From Deltaproteobacteria bacterium (GTDB taxonomy: Bacteria; Myxococcota_A; Polyangia; HGW-17), in contig JAFGWM010000079.1 of assembly GCA_016937155.1 (NCBI GenBank), positions 1 through 64,000 of the forward strand: a stretch of 64,000 nt of DNA. Reading direction: 5' to 3'. The stretch's first letter is position 1; each line of letters begins with the position of its first letter. Positions 47,224-56,816 of the stretch are shown here, piece after piece. Below the pieces are notes generated by a model that worked only from the letters and a program-made list of their open reading frames with translations, was not told the DNA's origin and searched no databases. Both the position numbers and the translations under genes were made by a program.

Positions 47224-48368
47224 TGAAGATTGTTTACTGCATTGCTCAAACCTTTGTGCCCGGTGGAACTGCCCGGGTTCTTGCAAATAAAATAAACTAT
47301 CTTTCCAGAATTGATCCTGATTATGAATTTCACATAGTAACAACAGATCAGCATGGCAGACAACCTTTCTTCCCAATGGAGGGAAATGTCACCCATCATG
47401 ATCTGGAAATAAATTATGACACTTATCCAAGTGGGAATTCCATAAAAAAAATACTGCCTGCTCTGAAAAAGAGGTCTCTGCATTTTAAGAGGTTAAAGAA
47501 ACTAATTTTCGAACTACAACCAGATATAATTACATCTTTTGGAGGCGCCGAAGCTGTTTTTTTAAAATTGATAAGTGAAAAAACAAAACTGGTATTTGAA
47601 AGTCACTTCCATAGATATTACAAAATTCAGGCTACACAAAATATAGATTCAATTGTTCGTGTCCGCTACTTTTTTGAAAAATTTTTTGAAGAAACTTATC
47701 TTAGAAAATTTGACAAAGTTGTACTTCTCACGAAAAAAGATCAAAAAAACTACCCTGATTTAACAAATACCATTGTAATACCTAATTCACTACACAAAAT
47801 ACCTGCTATCTCATCCATGTTAACAAATAAAAAAGTACTGGCTATCGGAAGACTAAACCATCAAAAGGGATTTGATTATTTAATTCAGGCGTGGAGTATT
47901 GTTATTAAATCTGCTCCTGACTGGAAACTGGTCATTGTGGGTTCAGGTGAAGATAAACTCCTCCTTCAGAATATGATCCGAAATTTGAGACTGGAAGATT
48001 CTATAACAATAAAACCTCCAACAGATAAAATTGAGAATGAGTATTTGGAAAGTTCTATATTTGTACTCTCATCAAGATACGAGGGGTTTGGTCTGGTACT
48101 TATTGAAGCAATGAGTTATGGCGTACCGTGTGTATCCTTTGACTGTCCTTGTGGACCAGATGAAATTATTCAAGATAAAATCGATGGATTATTGGTTCCA
48201 GTTGAAAATCTTACAAAACTTGCTGATGAACTGATATTGTTGATGAATAATAGGGATCTGCTGATAAAAATGGGAAAAAAAGCAAAAGAGAATGTAACGA
48301 GATTCAAGGATGATATAATCCTCGAGAAATGGATTTCTTTATACAATTCTATTATTGGAAACAGCTAA
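47223..48368 (+). CDS. Glycosyltransferase family 4
   Basis: A 381-residue GT-B enzyme similar in plan to its upstream neighbour but divergent in sequence. The N-terminus has IAQTFVPGGTARVLANKINYL. The C-terminal domain has AIGRLNHQKGFDYLIQAWSIV, an IVGSGEDKLLLQNMI stretch and SSRYEGFGLVLIEAMSYGVP, the donor-binding EX7E motif, followed by FDCPCGPDEII, which is typical of GT4 enzymes acting on GalNAc-like residues. The acceptor sugar cannot be read from sequence. It starts within the stop of the previous gene and is followed immediately by an unknown gene. Confidence 0.92.
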   Translation: MKIVYCIAQTFVPGGTARVLANKINYLSRIDPDYEFHIVTTDQHGRQPFFPMEGNVTHHDLEINYDTYPSGNSIKKILPALKKRSLHFKRLKKLIFELQPDIITSFGGAEAVFLKLISEKTKLVFESHFHRYYKIQATQNIDSIVRVRYFFEKFFEETYLRKFDKVVLLTKKDQKNYPDLTNTIVIPNSLHKIPAISSMLTNKKVLAIGRLNHQKGFDYLIQAWSIVIKSAPDWKLVIVGSGEDKLLLQNMIRNLRLEDSITIKPPTDKIENEYLESSIFVLSSRYEGFGLVLIEAMSYGVPCVSFDCPCGPDEIIQDKIDGLLVPVENLTKLADELILLMNNRDLLIKMGKKAKENVTRFKDDIILEKWISLYNSIIGNS

Positions 48369-49349
48369 ATGATGAAAATTATCTGGAGAAAATTATCATA
48401 CCGGTATCCAACTATTAGGTGTATTTACAATAAATCTAAAATACTGTTTTTTATAAAAGATAAAATTCATAAAAGAAGATTGAGAGATAAAACTATATTT
48501 AATTTTCTTGAGTTATCTCAAGATTACCCATTTTATACTACTGAATGTTATGGCCAAAATGAATTATACGGTAACAATATGGCAGTGAAGGCTTTTCTGA
48601 AGCTCCCCAGACACAAAAGCCTGAATGGCATTATTGAGCATGGACTTTATTTCGGTGAATATTTTTATGAGGATGAAGTAAATTTCAACGGAAGTGGTAA
48701 GTATTTCACTTTTAGTGATTATCGCAGGGCGGCTCTCGAAAAAGGAGGAATTTCTGCTGAAAATATTACAGTGGTTGGTCCATATATAGTTCATACACCT
48801 TCATTAATAGAAACTCCCTGGTTCAAAAGAACTAAAGAAGAATTAAAAAAGACTCTGACTGTTTTTGCTGCTCACTCCATAGATGGTTTCAACTCTGATT
48901 ATGAAGCACAAGAATTGATAACAGAAATTGAAAAGATTAAAAATACCGGCAGTTTTGACACAGTGTTAATCTGTCTTTACTGGAAAGACATACAGGATAA
49001 AAAATACATTCCCTTTGAAAACGCCGGATATAAAATTGTTACTGCCGGTCATCAAAATGATAGTGAGTTTTTATCAAGACTAAGGTTAATCATTGAACTT
49101 TCTGACTCCACAATGTCAAACCTTTTGGGAACACACCTCGGTTACTGTATTGCTTTGGGAAAACCTCACTACTATTTTGCACATATGGTTGTTCAGACTG
49201 GACCAAAGGTTGATGCGGCATTTGAAGGAGAACGAGGGCAACTGATTGCTCAGGAAAAAAAACTTTTTGCTGAAATGTTCGGAAAATATTCAGAAAAAAT
49301 TACCACTGAGCAGTTAAAACTGGTTCACAGATACTGGGGTCCATTTTAG
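48369..49349 (+). CDS. Unknown protein of the glycan cluster, possible glycosyltransferase
   Basis: I do not recognise a family for this 326-residue protein. It has a basic N-terminal region without a signal peptide, so it is probably cytoplasmic. The middle has alternating strands and helices (TVFAAHSIDGFNSDY, DTVLICLYWKDI, YKIVTAGHQNDSEFL), and near the C-terminus there is LLGTHLGYCIALGKPHYYF. That late segment resembles the donor-site region of GT-B enzymes of the sialyl/Kdo-transferase kind. Given its place directly before the nonulosonic acid genes, a transferase for that acid is a reasonable guess only. Start and stop abut the neighbouring genes. Confidence 0.6.
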   Translation: MMKIIWRKLSYRYPTIRCIYNKSKILFFIKDKIHKRRLRDKTIFNFLELSQDYPFYTTECYGQNELYGNNMAVKAFLKLPRHKSLNGIIEHGLYFGEYFYEDEVNFNGSGKYFTFSDYRRAALEKGGISAENITVVGPYIVHTPSLIETPWFKRTKEELKKTLTVFAAHSIDGFNSDYEAQELITEIEKIKNTGSFDTVLICLYWKDIQDKKYIPFENAGYKIVTAGHQNDSEFLSRLRLIIELSDSTMSNLLGTHLGYCIALGKPHYYFAHMVVQTGPKVDAAFEGERGQLIAQEKKLFAEMFGKYSEKITTEQLKLVHRYWGPF

Positions 49350-49360
49350 AAAGGAAGAAA

Positions 49361-50374
49361 ATGCTAAACAATAGTTCGATTCTCGTTACCGGAGGAACAG
49401 GTTCTTTTGGAAAAACCTTTACATCCTGGGCTTTGGAAAACTATGATCCAGCAAGAATAATAATTTTTTCCAGAGATGAATTTAAGCAGGATCTCATGTT
49501 TAAAACATTTTTGAAAAAATACGGTGAGGAAAAAACAAAAAAACTCAGATTTTTCATCGGTGATGTCAGAGATAAGGACAGGCTTTACAGAGCATTCAAG
49601 GGAGTTGACTATGTTGTCCATGCTGCTGCTCTCAAGCAGGTTCCAGCCTGTGAATACAACCCTTTTGAAGCCATTAAAACAAATATTCACGGGGCTCAGA
49701 ATGTGATTGATGCAGCACTTGATCGTGGTGTTAAAAAGGTTGTTGCACTGTCGACTGATAAAGCTGTTAACCCCATTAATCTTTATGGTGGAACAAAACT
49801 TGTATCAGATAAATTATTTATTTCTGCAAATGCATACACTGGAAAGTCAGGCACACTATTTTGTGTTGTTCGGTACGGAAATGTTTCAGGAAGCAGGGGC
49901 AGTGTAATTCCATTTTTTATGCAGCTTCTGAAACAGGGCAGAACTTCACTTCCAATCACTCATGCTCAGATGACTCGTTTCTGGATGACACTGGATGATG
50001 CAGTTATTCTGGTAGTTAAAGCCCTTACGGAAAGCAAAGGTGGGGAAGTTTATGTTCATAAAAACCCCAGCTACAGGGTTATTGACATAGCAAAAGCATT
50101 AAATCCCGATGGAACAATTGAAGATATCGGCATTCGTGAGGGAGAGAAAATTCATGAGTGCATGATAACGAGTGAAGACTCAGTCAGAACTTATGAATAC
50201 GGCAATTTTTATATTATATACCCTAATTTTTCCTGGTGGAAAAATGAACTGCATTTTACTCAGGGTGGCAAACCTATCCAGGAAGGCTGGGAATATAACT
50301 CAGGTACAAACACAGTCTGGTTGGATGCAGACGAGTTAAGAACCAGAATAAACAAACTTGATATTGAAATCTGA
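49361..50374 (+). CDS. pseB: UDP-GlcNAc 4,6-dehydratase (inverting), first step of pseudaminic acid synthesis
   Basis: A 337-residue short-chain dehydrogenase/reductase of the PseB/FlaA1 group, which turns UDP-GlcNAc into the 4-keto-L-altro sugar. The NAD loop is TGGTGSFGK, followed by RDEFKQDLMF and the ALKQVPACEYNPFEAIKTN segment. STDKAVNPINLYGGTK has the catalytic Tyr-x-x-x-Lys pair. The C-terminal IREGEKIHECMIT is characteristic of PseB rather than of LegB or WbpM. AAAGGAAG precedes the ATG. It begins the six-gene pathway segment that ends with the aminotransferase at 54078. Confidence 0.92.
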   Translation: MLNNSSILVTGGTGSFGKTFTSWALENYDPARIIIFSRDEFKQDLMFKTFLKKYGEEKTKKLRFFIGDVRDKDRLYRAFKGVDYVVHAAALKQVPACEYNPFEAIKTNIHGAQNVIDAALDRGVKKVVALSTDKAVNPINLYGGTKLVSDKLFISANAYTGKSGTLFCVVRYGNVSGSRGSVIPFFMQLLKQGRTSLPITHAQMTRFWMTLDDAVILVVKALTESKGGEVYVHKNPSYRVIDIAKALNPDGTIEDIGIREGEKIHECMITSEDSVRTYEYGNFYIIYPNFSWWKNELHFTQGGKPIQEGWEYNSGTNTVWLDADELRTRINKLDIEI

Positions 50375-50390
50375 AATCACAGGAATAACA

Positions 50391-51218
50391 ATGAAAACAG
50401 GATGTATTATACAAACAAGAATGACTTCCAGCCGTTTACCGGGAAAAGTGCTTCTTCCTCTTCTGGTAAATGATTCAAAAACTGTTCTTGAACATGTAAT
50501 TACCCGCATTAAAAAAGCAAAAAAAATTGATGATGTTATCATAGCCACAACCACCAATGACACCGATTTGCCAATTGTGGAATTTTGCGAAAATCACAGT
50601 GTGAAATATTTCAGAGGCTCAGAAGATAATGTGCTTTCCAGATACTATCAGACTGCCAAAGCATATAATTTATCTAAAATAGTAAGAGTAACAAGCGACT
50701 GTCCCTGTGTAGACTGGAATGTCCTTGATGAACTCATAACACTTCATGAAAACGAAAAAAATGATTATACATCAAACACCCTTGAACGAACTTTTCCCCA
50801 TGGAATTGATGCCGAAGTGTTTGATTTTGAAATTCTTGAAGAAGCTTATCTTAATGCAAACCAGAAGTATGAAACAGAGCATGTGACTCCATACATTTAT
50901 AAAACACATCCTGATAATTTTAAAATTGGTCAACTGAAGGCAGATGAAAAGAGATATGGACCTGAAATAAGAATTACTCTTGATACACGGGAAGATTACA
51001 CACTTTTACAGGGTGTATTTGATCTTTTAGCCTCTGAATTCACTACAGTTGATATTATAAAACTTTTTACGGAGAAACCATGGCTGCGAGGGATAAACTC
51101 CCGGATAGTACAAAAGAAAGTTCTAGGTACACTTGATGAGGAACTGGAAGAGTGTATATCTCTTTGTAAAACTCAGGATCTGCTGAAAGCCGCGAAATTC
51201 ATAACTGAGGCCAGATAA
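50391..51218 (+). CDS. SpsF/PseF-type cytidylyltransferase
   Basis: A 275-residue nucleotidyltransferase that would activate the nonulosonic acid as its CMP derivative. The N-terminus has GCIIQTRMTSSRLPGKVL, the SpsF version of the CTP-binding loop, then IIATTTNDTDLPI and RVTSDCPCVD, with Asp residues for the metal. It is somewhat longer than typical PseF (about 230 residues), with a helical C-terminal extension (about 230-275). ATG 50391 is preceded by AGGAA; the upstream ATG 50358 lies inside pseB. It shares one base with the next gene. It could instead serve a related sugar acid, but the neighbours fit PseF. Confidence 0.85.
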   Translation: MKTGCIIQTRMTSSRLPGKVLLPLLVNDSKTVLEHVITRIKKAKKIDDVIIATTTNDTDLPIVEFCENHSVKYFRGSEDNVLSRYYQTAKAYNLSKIVRVTSDCPCVDWNVLDELITLHENEKNDYTSNTLERTFPHGIDAEVFDFEILEEAYLNANQKYETEHVTPYIYKTHPDNFKIGQLKADEKRYGPEIRITLDTREDYTLLQGVFDLLASEFTTVDIIKLFTEKPWLRGINSRIVQKKVLGTLDEELEECISLCKTQDLLKAAKFITEAR

Positions 51219-52177
51219 TGAAAGAAGTCTTTATACTGACCGAAGGTGGAAGCAAATACGGATATGGCCACATAACAAGATGCAGTGCCCTTTATGATGA
51301 AATCTTAAAACAGGGAGCCAACCCGGTATTTTACCTTAGAGGGGATCCTGAACCATCCTACACCGGAAAAAGAACAACTAATTTTACTGATTGGAATGAC
51401 AAGAATTTCATTAAAAATATCAGCAGTGATACTTATATTATCATTGATTCCTATAACGCTGACTATCAATTCTGCAATGAACTTGTGATACAGGCAAAAA
51501 GAGTTCTATTCATAGATGACAACAACAGGCTGGATTATCCTGGGGGGATTATAGTCAATCCATCTCTTTACGGTAAAAATATTGATTACACTGAAAGTAA
51601 AACTCAGGATCTGCTACTTGGACCTGAATACATTATTCTCAGACCGGAATTTACATCCTCCCCAAGGAAATTTAATCAAAAAGTATCCAGAGTTCTGATA
51701 ACTATGGGGGGAGCTGATATCAGAAACCTCACGCCATTGTTCTTAAATATGATAAATGATATTTCAAACGATATCATTATTGATGTCGTTATCGGTCCAG
51801 GTTTTGAGAATGTGGATAAGATCACAAAAGCATCAACCCGGTTAACCAATCTTCATTTCAATGTTGACTCTTCCCAAATGAGTGAACTGATGAAAATTTC
51901 AGATTTTGCCATTTCAGCATCCGGCCAGACTATTCATGAATTGTTATTCAATAAAATTCCTTTTATTGCTGTTAACGTCATTGATAATCAAAATAATAAT
52001 TTTAATGCTCTTAAATCCATCTCCTCAGGTAATATTTTTACATATTATCATAATGAGATCCTAAGTATCGACTTGAACCAAATATTTAACTCTATAAATT
52101 TTAACACTGCGCCCTCATCAATTGAAATTGATAATAAAGGCACTTTCAGGATTATTAAAAAACTGCTGGAGATATAA
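51218..52177 (+). CDS. pseG: UDP-2,4-diacetamido-2,4,6-trideoxy-L-altrose hydrolase (PseG)
   Basis: A 319-residue GT-B-fold nucleotide-sugar hydrolase that releases UDP to free the 2,4-diacylamino sugar for the synthase. Diagnostic segments are GYGHITRCSALYDEI near the N-terminus (with the catalytic His of GHITR), DSYNADYQFC, ITMGGADIRNLT and ISASGQTIHELLFNKIPFIAV, followed by an Asn/Gln run (DNQNNN) close to the family pattern. It overlaps both neighbours by one base in TAATG junctions. Since the next gene encodes a formyltransferase, its natural substrate may carry an N-formyl rather than N-acetyl group at C4. Confidence 0.9.
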   Translation: MKEVFILTEGGSKYGYGHITRCSALYDEILKQGANPVFYLRGDPEPSYTGKRTTNFTDWNDKNFIKNISSDTYIIIDSYNADYQFCNELVIQAKRVLFIDDNNRLDYPGGIIVNPSLYGKNIDYTESKTQDLLLGPEYIILRPEFTSSPRKFNQKVSRVLITMGGADIRNLTPLFLNMINDISNDIIIDVVIGPGFENVDKITKASTRLTNLHFNVDSSQMSELMKISDFAISASGQTIHELLFNKIPFIAVNVIDNQNNNFNALKSISSGNIFTYYHNEILSIDLNQIFNSINFNTAPSSIEIDNKGTFRIIKKLLEI

Positions 52178-53031
52178 TGGAAAAAAACGTTCTATTTTGC
52201 GGCTTTGGCAAACTCGGACTGGATTGTGCTCAAACCCTGCATAAAAATGGATACTGCTTAAGATATATATTGTCACATAAGGATGAAAGCGAGACATCTC
52301 TCAAATACTTTGCAGACAACATCAGTTCAGGTTTTTCTGCATTTAACATTAAAAGCAAAGTGCAAAAAACCCTAAGTCTGATTGATGAATATCAAATAGA
52401 TTATCTTATTAGTATAAACTACCGATATATAATTCCCGAAGAGATAATCAGTTCAGTAAAATTTAAAGTTAATATACACGGCAGTCTTTTACCCAGATAC
52501 AGAGGAAGAACGCCTCATGTATGGTCAATAATTAACGGTGAAAAACAGACAGGAATTACAGCTCATGTTATGACTAAAGGCGTTGATACAGGTGATATCA
52601 TTTACCAGAAGGTGATTCCAATTGGAAATGATGATACAGGTGCATCACTTTTAGAAAAATACGAAAAGTTATATCCTGATATACTGCTAACTGCATTACA
52701 TAATTTGGAAATTTCCGCACCTCTAAAAAAACAGAATGAAGAAGAAGCCACATACTTTGGGAAGAGAATTCCTGAAATGGGCTACATCAATTTTCGGGCC
52801 AACTCAACTGAAATAATTAATTTTGTAAGAGCTCAGGCTTATCCTTATCCTGGAGCATATTATTATCTGCCTGATGGAAAAAAGATAATAATAGACAAAA
52901 TACAAATTCTGGAAAACCATCAAACACTTCATTCTTTTACACCAGAGTACGGGATAATAGTATATTCCGATGATAGATATCTGGTAAGATGCTTTGATTC
53001 AATTCTCGAGGTCAAAGATTTTAGGATTTAA
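52177..53031 (+). CDS. Sugar N-formyltransferase
   Basis: A 284-residue folate-dependent formyltransferase of the Fmt/ArnA/WbtJ type. The catalytic triad is visible: Asn 99 and His 101 in NIHGSLLPRYRG, and Asp 137 in GVDTGD. A C-terminal subdomain (about 205-284) resembles the OB-like region of Fmt, but the protein is shorter than methionyl-tRNA formyltransferase and lies between PseG and PseI genes. The likely substrate is the 4-amino group of the UDP-trideoxy-altrose intermediate, which in the classical pathway is acetylated by PseH. No PseH-like gene is present here. The donor would be 10-formyl-tetrahydrofolate. Confidence 0.85.
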   Translation: MEKNVLFCGFGKLGLDCAQTLHKNGYCLRYILSHKDESETSLKYFADNISSGFSAFNIKSKVQKTLSLIDEYQIDYLISINYRYIIPEEIISSVKFKVNIHGSLLPRYRGRTPHVWSIINGEKQTGITAHVMTKGVDTGDIIYQKVIPIGNDDTGASLLEKYEKLYPDILLTALHNLEISAPLKKQNEEEATYFGKRIPEMGYINFRANSTEIINFVRAQAYPYPGAYYYLPDGKKIIIDKIQILENHQTLHSFTPEYGIIVYSDDRYLVRCFDSILEVKDFRI

Positions 53032-53033
53032 AA

Positions 53034-54065
53034 ATGAATTCTCCCATATTTGAAGACAAAACATTTATTGTTGCAGAACTCAGCGCGAATCATGGTTTTG
53101 ATATAAATGTTGCAAAAAAAACAATACTTGCAGCCAGAGATTCCGGTGCAGATGCAATAAAAATTCAGACGTATACACCTGATACTCTAACAATTGATTG
53201 CAGGAATGAACATTTTATGGTGAGCGGGGGAACCTTATGGGACGGACAGTCTCTTTATGAGCTTTATAAAACTGCTTTCACTCCATGGGAATGGACAGGA
53301 GAACTTAAAGAATACTCTGAAAGTATTGGTCTCATATTTTTTTCAACTCCCTTTGATAGGACATCGGTTGATTTTCTGGAAGACCATAATGTTCCTTTAT
53401 ATAAAATAGCCTCCTTTGAAATTACGGATCTGGAATTAATCGAGTATGTTGCATCAAAAGGAAAGCCTGTTCTGATTTCTACAGGAATTGCAACACCTGA
53501 GGAGATGGAGGATGCTGTTAATACCTGCCGAAACATTGGAAATAATAATATATTTTTGTTGAAATGTACTTCTCAGTATCCTTCCATGGTAGAAGACGCA
53601 AATCTGAATACAATGGTTGATATACAAAAGAGATTCAATGTGGCAGTCGGACTGAGTGATCATTCTGAAGGCTATATTGTTCCTGTAACAGCTGTTGCCA
53701 TGGGCGCTAAAATAGTTGAAAAACACTTTGTCCTGAATAGAGATATAGGTGGACCTGATGCTTCCTTTTCAATGTTACCTGATGATTTTAAGGAAATGGT
53801 GGAAAAAATAAGACAGGTGGAAAAAGCCCTGGGGAAAGTCTCCTACACTTTGACAGATAAAATTCAGGCTAGCAGATTGTTTGCCAGATCACTTTTCATA
53901 GTACAGGATATGCATGAGGGAGACATTTTCACAAGAGATAATATCCGCAGTATCCGTCCGGGAAAAGGACTTGCCCCTAAGTATCTATCGTCATTTCTTG
54001 GAAAAAGGATTAAATCTGATGTAAAAAGAGGAACCCCTGTTTCATGGTCCATGCTGGATCAATAA
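53034..54065 (+). CDS. pseI: Pseudaminic acid synthase
   Basis: A 343-residue NeuB-family enzyme that condenses phosphoenolpyruvate with the six-carbon diamino sugar to give the nine-carbon acid. The barrel has VAELSANHGFDINVAKK, DAIKIQTYTPDTLTID and a metal-binding FSTPFDRTSVDFL segment. TSQYPS and VGLSDHSEG follow, and the C-terminal antifreeze-like SAF domain runs from about 285 (ARSLFIVQDMHEGD) to the end. Sequence and neighbours favour PseI over NeuB or LegI. It starts two bases after the formyltransferase stop. Confidence 0.93.
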   Translation: MNSPIFEDKTFIVAELSANHGFDINVAKKTILAARDSGADAIKIQTYTPDTLTIDCRNEHFMVSGGTLWDGQSLYELYKTAFTPWEWTGELKEYSESIGLIFFSTPFDRTSVDFLEDHNVPLYKIASFEITDLELIEYVASKGKPVLISTGIATPEEMEDAVNTCRNIGNNNIFLLKCTSQYPSMVEDANLNTMVDIQKRFNVAVGLSDHSEGYIVPVTAVAMGAKIVEKHFVLNRDIGGPDASFSMLPDDFKEMVEKIRQVEKALGKVSYTLTDKIQASRLFARSLFIVQDMHEGDIFTRDNIRSIRPGKGLAPKYLSSFLGKRIKSDVKRGTPVSWSMLDQ

Positions 54066-54077
54066 AAGGATTTTTTT

Positions 54078-55265
54078 ATGGCGAAATACTCAATTCCTTA
54101 CGGAAGACAGACAATTGATGATGATGATATAAATGCGGTTATAGAGACACTTAAATCAGATTTTATGACTCAGGGTCCAAAAATTTCTGAATTTGAAAGA
54201 GCAGTCGCAGATTTCCATAATTCCAGATATGCAATTGCTTTTTCAAACGGAACATCGGCTCTGCATGGTTGCTACCATGCCTGTGGAATCAAACCAGGTG
54301 AAGAATTTATTACCTCTCCGATTACCTTTGCCGCATCAGCTAATGCCGGATTATACGTTGGTGCCACACCAAAATTTGTTGATATAAATTCCAGTAACTA
54401 CTGTATTGATATTTCCTCACTTGAAAAATCAATTACCGATAGAACACGAGTAATTACACCAGTATCTTTTGCCGGCTATCCTGTTAATATTAAAGAAATT
54501 AGAAACATTATCGGTGACAGAAAAATCACTATCATACATGATGCAGCCCACGCAATAGGTTCCTTAAGAGATAACGCCCATGTATCCGAACTAGCTGATA
54601 TGACAGTACTTTCATTTCATCCTGTTAAACATGTAGCCACTGGTGAAGGTGGTATGGTTTTAACTGATAGTGAAGATTTAAGAGATAAATTATCCAGATT
54701 CAGAACACACGGTATAACAAAGGATCCTGCACATCTCAGTAAAAATGATGGTCTTTGGTACTATGAGATGGTTGAACTTGGTTTCAATTATAGAATTACC
54801 GATCTTCAGTGTGCTCTGGGTATCACACAGTTGAAAAAATTAAAGAAATCACTATTTAGAAGAAATCAGATTGCGTATTTCTACAATAAAGAACTCAGTA
54901 ATATTTCGTGGCTTGATATTCCGGATTACGATTTTGACCCTTCATGGGTAAGAGATGTTTCATTTGAGAATTTAAATTCTTTTCCAGCAAATCTACACTC
55001 CTATCACCTTTATCCTATTAAACTCAAAACACCTGAATTGAGATTAAAATTATACGATCATCTCAGGGATAACGGAATTTTTTCCCAGGTTCACTATATC
55101 CCGCTACATCTTATGCCTTACTACAGAAACAATTTTTCCTTTAAGGATGGAGATTTTCCCACTGCAGAAGATTTTTATTCAAAAGAATTAAGTCTTCCAA
55201 TGTTTCCTGATCTAAACGATGACCAGTTAGAATATATAGTTGATACCATAAAGGATTTTCGTTAG
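54078..55265 (+). CDS. pseC: UDP-4-amino-4,6-dideoxy-L-altrose aminotransferase (PseC)
   Basis: A 395-residue PLP-dependent DegT/DnrJ/EryC1-type aminotransferase, the second pathway step, converting the 4-keto sugar from PseB to the 4-amino sugar. It opens with IPYGRQTIDDDDINAV, characteristic of PseC. The PLP site is SFHPVKHVATGEGG, with Lys 184 forming the Schiff base, and HDAAHAIG holds the ring-contacting Asp. The C-terminal GIFSQVHYIPLHLMPYYR is conserved. Its position at the end of the cluster rather than next to pseB is unusual but not rare. It is followed after nine bases by the flippase gene. Confidence 0.92.
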   Translation: MAKYSIPYGRQTIDDDDINAVIETLKSDFMTQGPKISEFERAVADFHNSRYAIAFSNGTSALHGCYHACGIKPGEEFITSPITFAASANAGLYVGATPKFVDINSSNYCIDISSLEKSITDRTRVITPVSFAGYPVNIKEIRNIIGDRKITIIHDAAHAIGSLRDNAHVSELADMTVLSFHPVKHVATGEGGMVLTDSEDLRDKLSRFRTHGITKDPAHLSKNDGLWYYEMVELGFNYRITDLQCALGITQLKKLKKSLFRRNQIAYFYNKELSNISWLDIPDYDFDPSWVRDVSFENLNSFPANLHSYHLYPIKLKTPELRLKLYDHLRDNGIFSQVHYIPLHLMPYYRNNFSFKDGDFPTAEDFYSKELSLPMFPDLNDDQLEYIVDTIKDFR

Positions 55266-55274
55266 GTCAGAAAA

Positions 55275-56708
55275 TTGAAATTAGTCCATCGAATTAAAGC
55301 ACTGAATAAAATTGAATTTGTAAGACACGGTAAAAATTATCTTGCCGGTAATTTTATGGTACAGGGACTTACATTTTTATCCATTCCAGTTTTCACACGA
55401 CTTCTCAATCCTGATGACTATGGAACAATAGCAGTATTTACATCAATTGTTGCTGTTTTTTCAATTCTTCTTGGTCTGAATTTCAATGGCTCGGTTACAA
55501 GAAAATACTACGAAAATGATTCTACATTTGGCGAGTTTATTTACTCTATAACAAGGTTTATTGGCGTATTTGCTTTTTCTGCATCACTGCTTTCCCTGAT
55601 TTTTTCCACATTGCTTGCATCCTTTTTTGAAATTCCAATACTGGTCTTTATTATGGCCATCGGAGTAAGTTTTTTTTCAGTATTTGTCAACATGTACCTC
55701 TCATATCTACAGGCAAGTATGCAGAGCAAAAGATATGCTACTATCTCATTTATCCAGGCTCTTCTAATACTGACAATAAGTATATGTCTTATCCTGTGGC
55801 TGAATGAGAAAAGATATCTTGGTAAAATTATTGCTCAACTTCTGGTGATTTCAGTTTTAGCCATTTATTCGCTCCTCCTATTGAGAAAACTGGAAAAACC
55901 GTTGTGGGACAAATCCCACATAAAGTATTCACTGAAATTTGGTGTTCCTCTTATTCCCCATACACTTTCTCATTTCGTACTTTCTTCTTTCGATAGAATT
56001 GTGATTAATCAACTTACAAACGCAACTCAGACTGGACTTTATTCTCTGGCTTATAATGTTGGTTCAATTCTCATGATTATTGTCAGTGGCCTTAACAATG
56101 CCTGGGTACCCATACTGTTCAGAAATCTTAATGAGGCTAAATACAATGATATTCAGAAAAAATCCGATCTTTATACCATTGTCATTGTTTACATTGCATT
56201 TGTTCTGGCTCTTTTTTCCCGTGAAGCCGTAATGATAATGGCCAGTACAAAATACTATGCAGCTCTTACCATAATTCCTGTTATCATACTCAGCACAGTT
56301 TTTATATTTCTGTATCAATTATGTGTTAATTACACCTTCTACCTGAAAAAAAACATCTGGATTTCCATCAACACTTTTATCTGTGGTGGACTTAATCTGG
56401 CGATGAATTACGTCTTTATACCGAAATATGGATATCAAGCTGCAGCGTGGACAACTCTGATGAGTTATATCGCACTGTTTGTTCTCAACTATATTACTGC
56501 GAGACAATTGATGAAGGAAAAATTAATGAATTTCAGATTCAAGTTATTTTTTCTTGCTTTGATCATCGCAGTCTATTTTTTGTCACACATTATCTCATTA
56601 AATCTGCATTTCTATTTACTACAGTTGCTGAATAAATTTGTGTTTATGGTCATTACCGGTTTAGGAATATTTTTTATGTTCAAAAGAAGGTTTAATTTGC
56701 ATTTTTAA
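55275..56708 (+). CDS. Polysaccharide flippase of the MOP/Wzx family
   Basis: A 477-residue membrane protein with about twelve to fourteen helices, of the type that flips lipid-linked repeat units. The first helix region NFMVQGLTFLSIPVFTRLLNPDDYG is the standard opening of Wzx proteins, and FGVPLIPHTLSHFVLSSFDRIVIN the typical middle. The start appears to be TTG 55275, since no ATG or GTG lies near the expected N-terminus and AGGTC sits upstream. It is the last gene of the plus-strand cluster. No Wzy polymerase or O-antigen ligase is visible, so polymerisation may rely on genes elsewhere, or the glycan may be a single unit. Confidence 0.9.
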   Translation: MKLVHRIKALNKIEFVRHGKNYLAGNFMVQGLTFLSIPVFTRLLNPDDYGTIAVFTSIVAVFSILLGLNFNGSVTRKYYENDSTFGEFIYSITRFIGVFAFSASLLSLIFSTLLASFFEIPILVFIMAIGVSFFSVFVNMYLSYLQASMQSKRYATISFIQALLILTISICLILWLNEKRYLGKIIAQLLVISVLAIYSLLLLRKLEKPLWDKSHIKYSLKFGVPLIPHTLSHFVLSSFDRIVINQLTNATQTGLYSLAYNVGSILMIIVSGLNNAWVPILFRNLNEAKYNDIQKKSDLYTIVIVYIAFVLALFSREAVMIMASTKYYAALTIIPVIILSTVFIFLYQLCVNYTFYLKKNIWISINTFICGGLNLAMNYVFIPKYGYQAAAWTTLMSYIALFVLNYITARQLMKEKLMNFRFKLFFLALIIAVYFLSHIISLNLHFYLLQLLNKFVFMVITGLGIFFMFKRRFNLHF

Positions 56709-56816
56709 GAATTAGGAATAAAAAAAAATCAGTTACATAACATAATGTGCCAGTTAAAAAAGTACCATTTGGATATATTTCAAATAAAATGCTAAACTTT
56801 TGCATCCTTATGGAAT

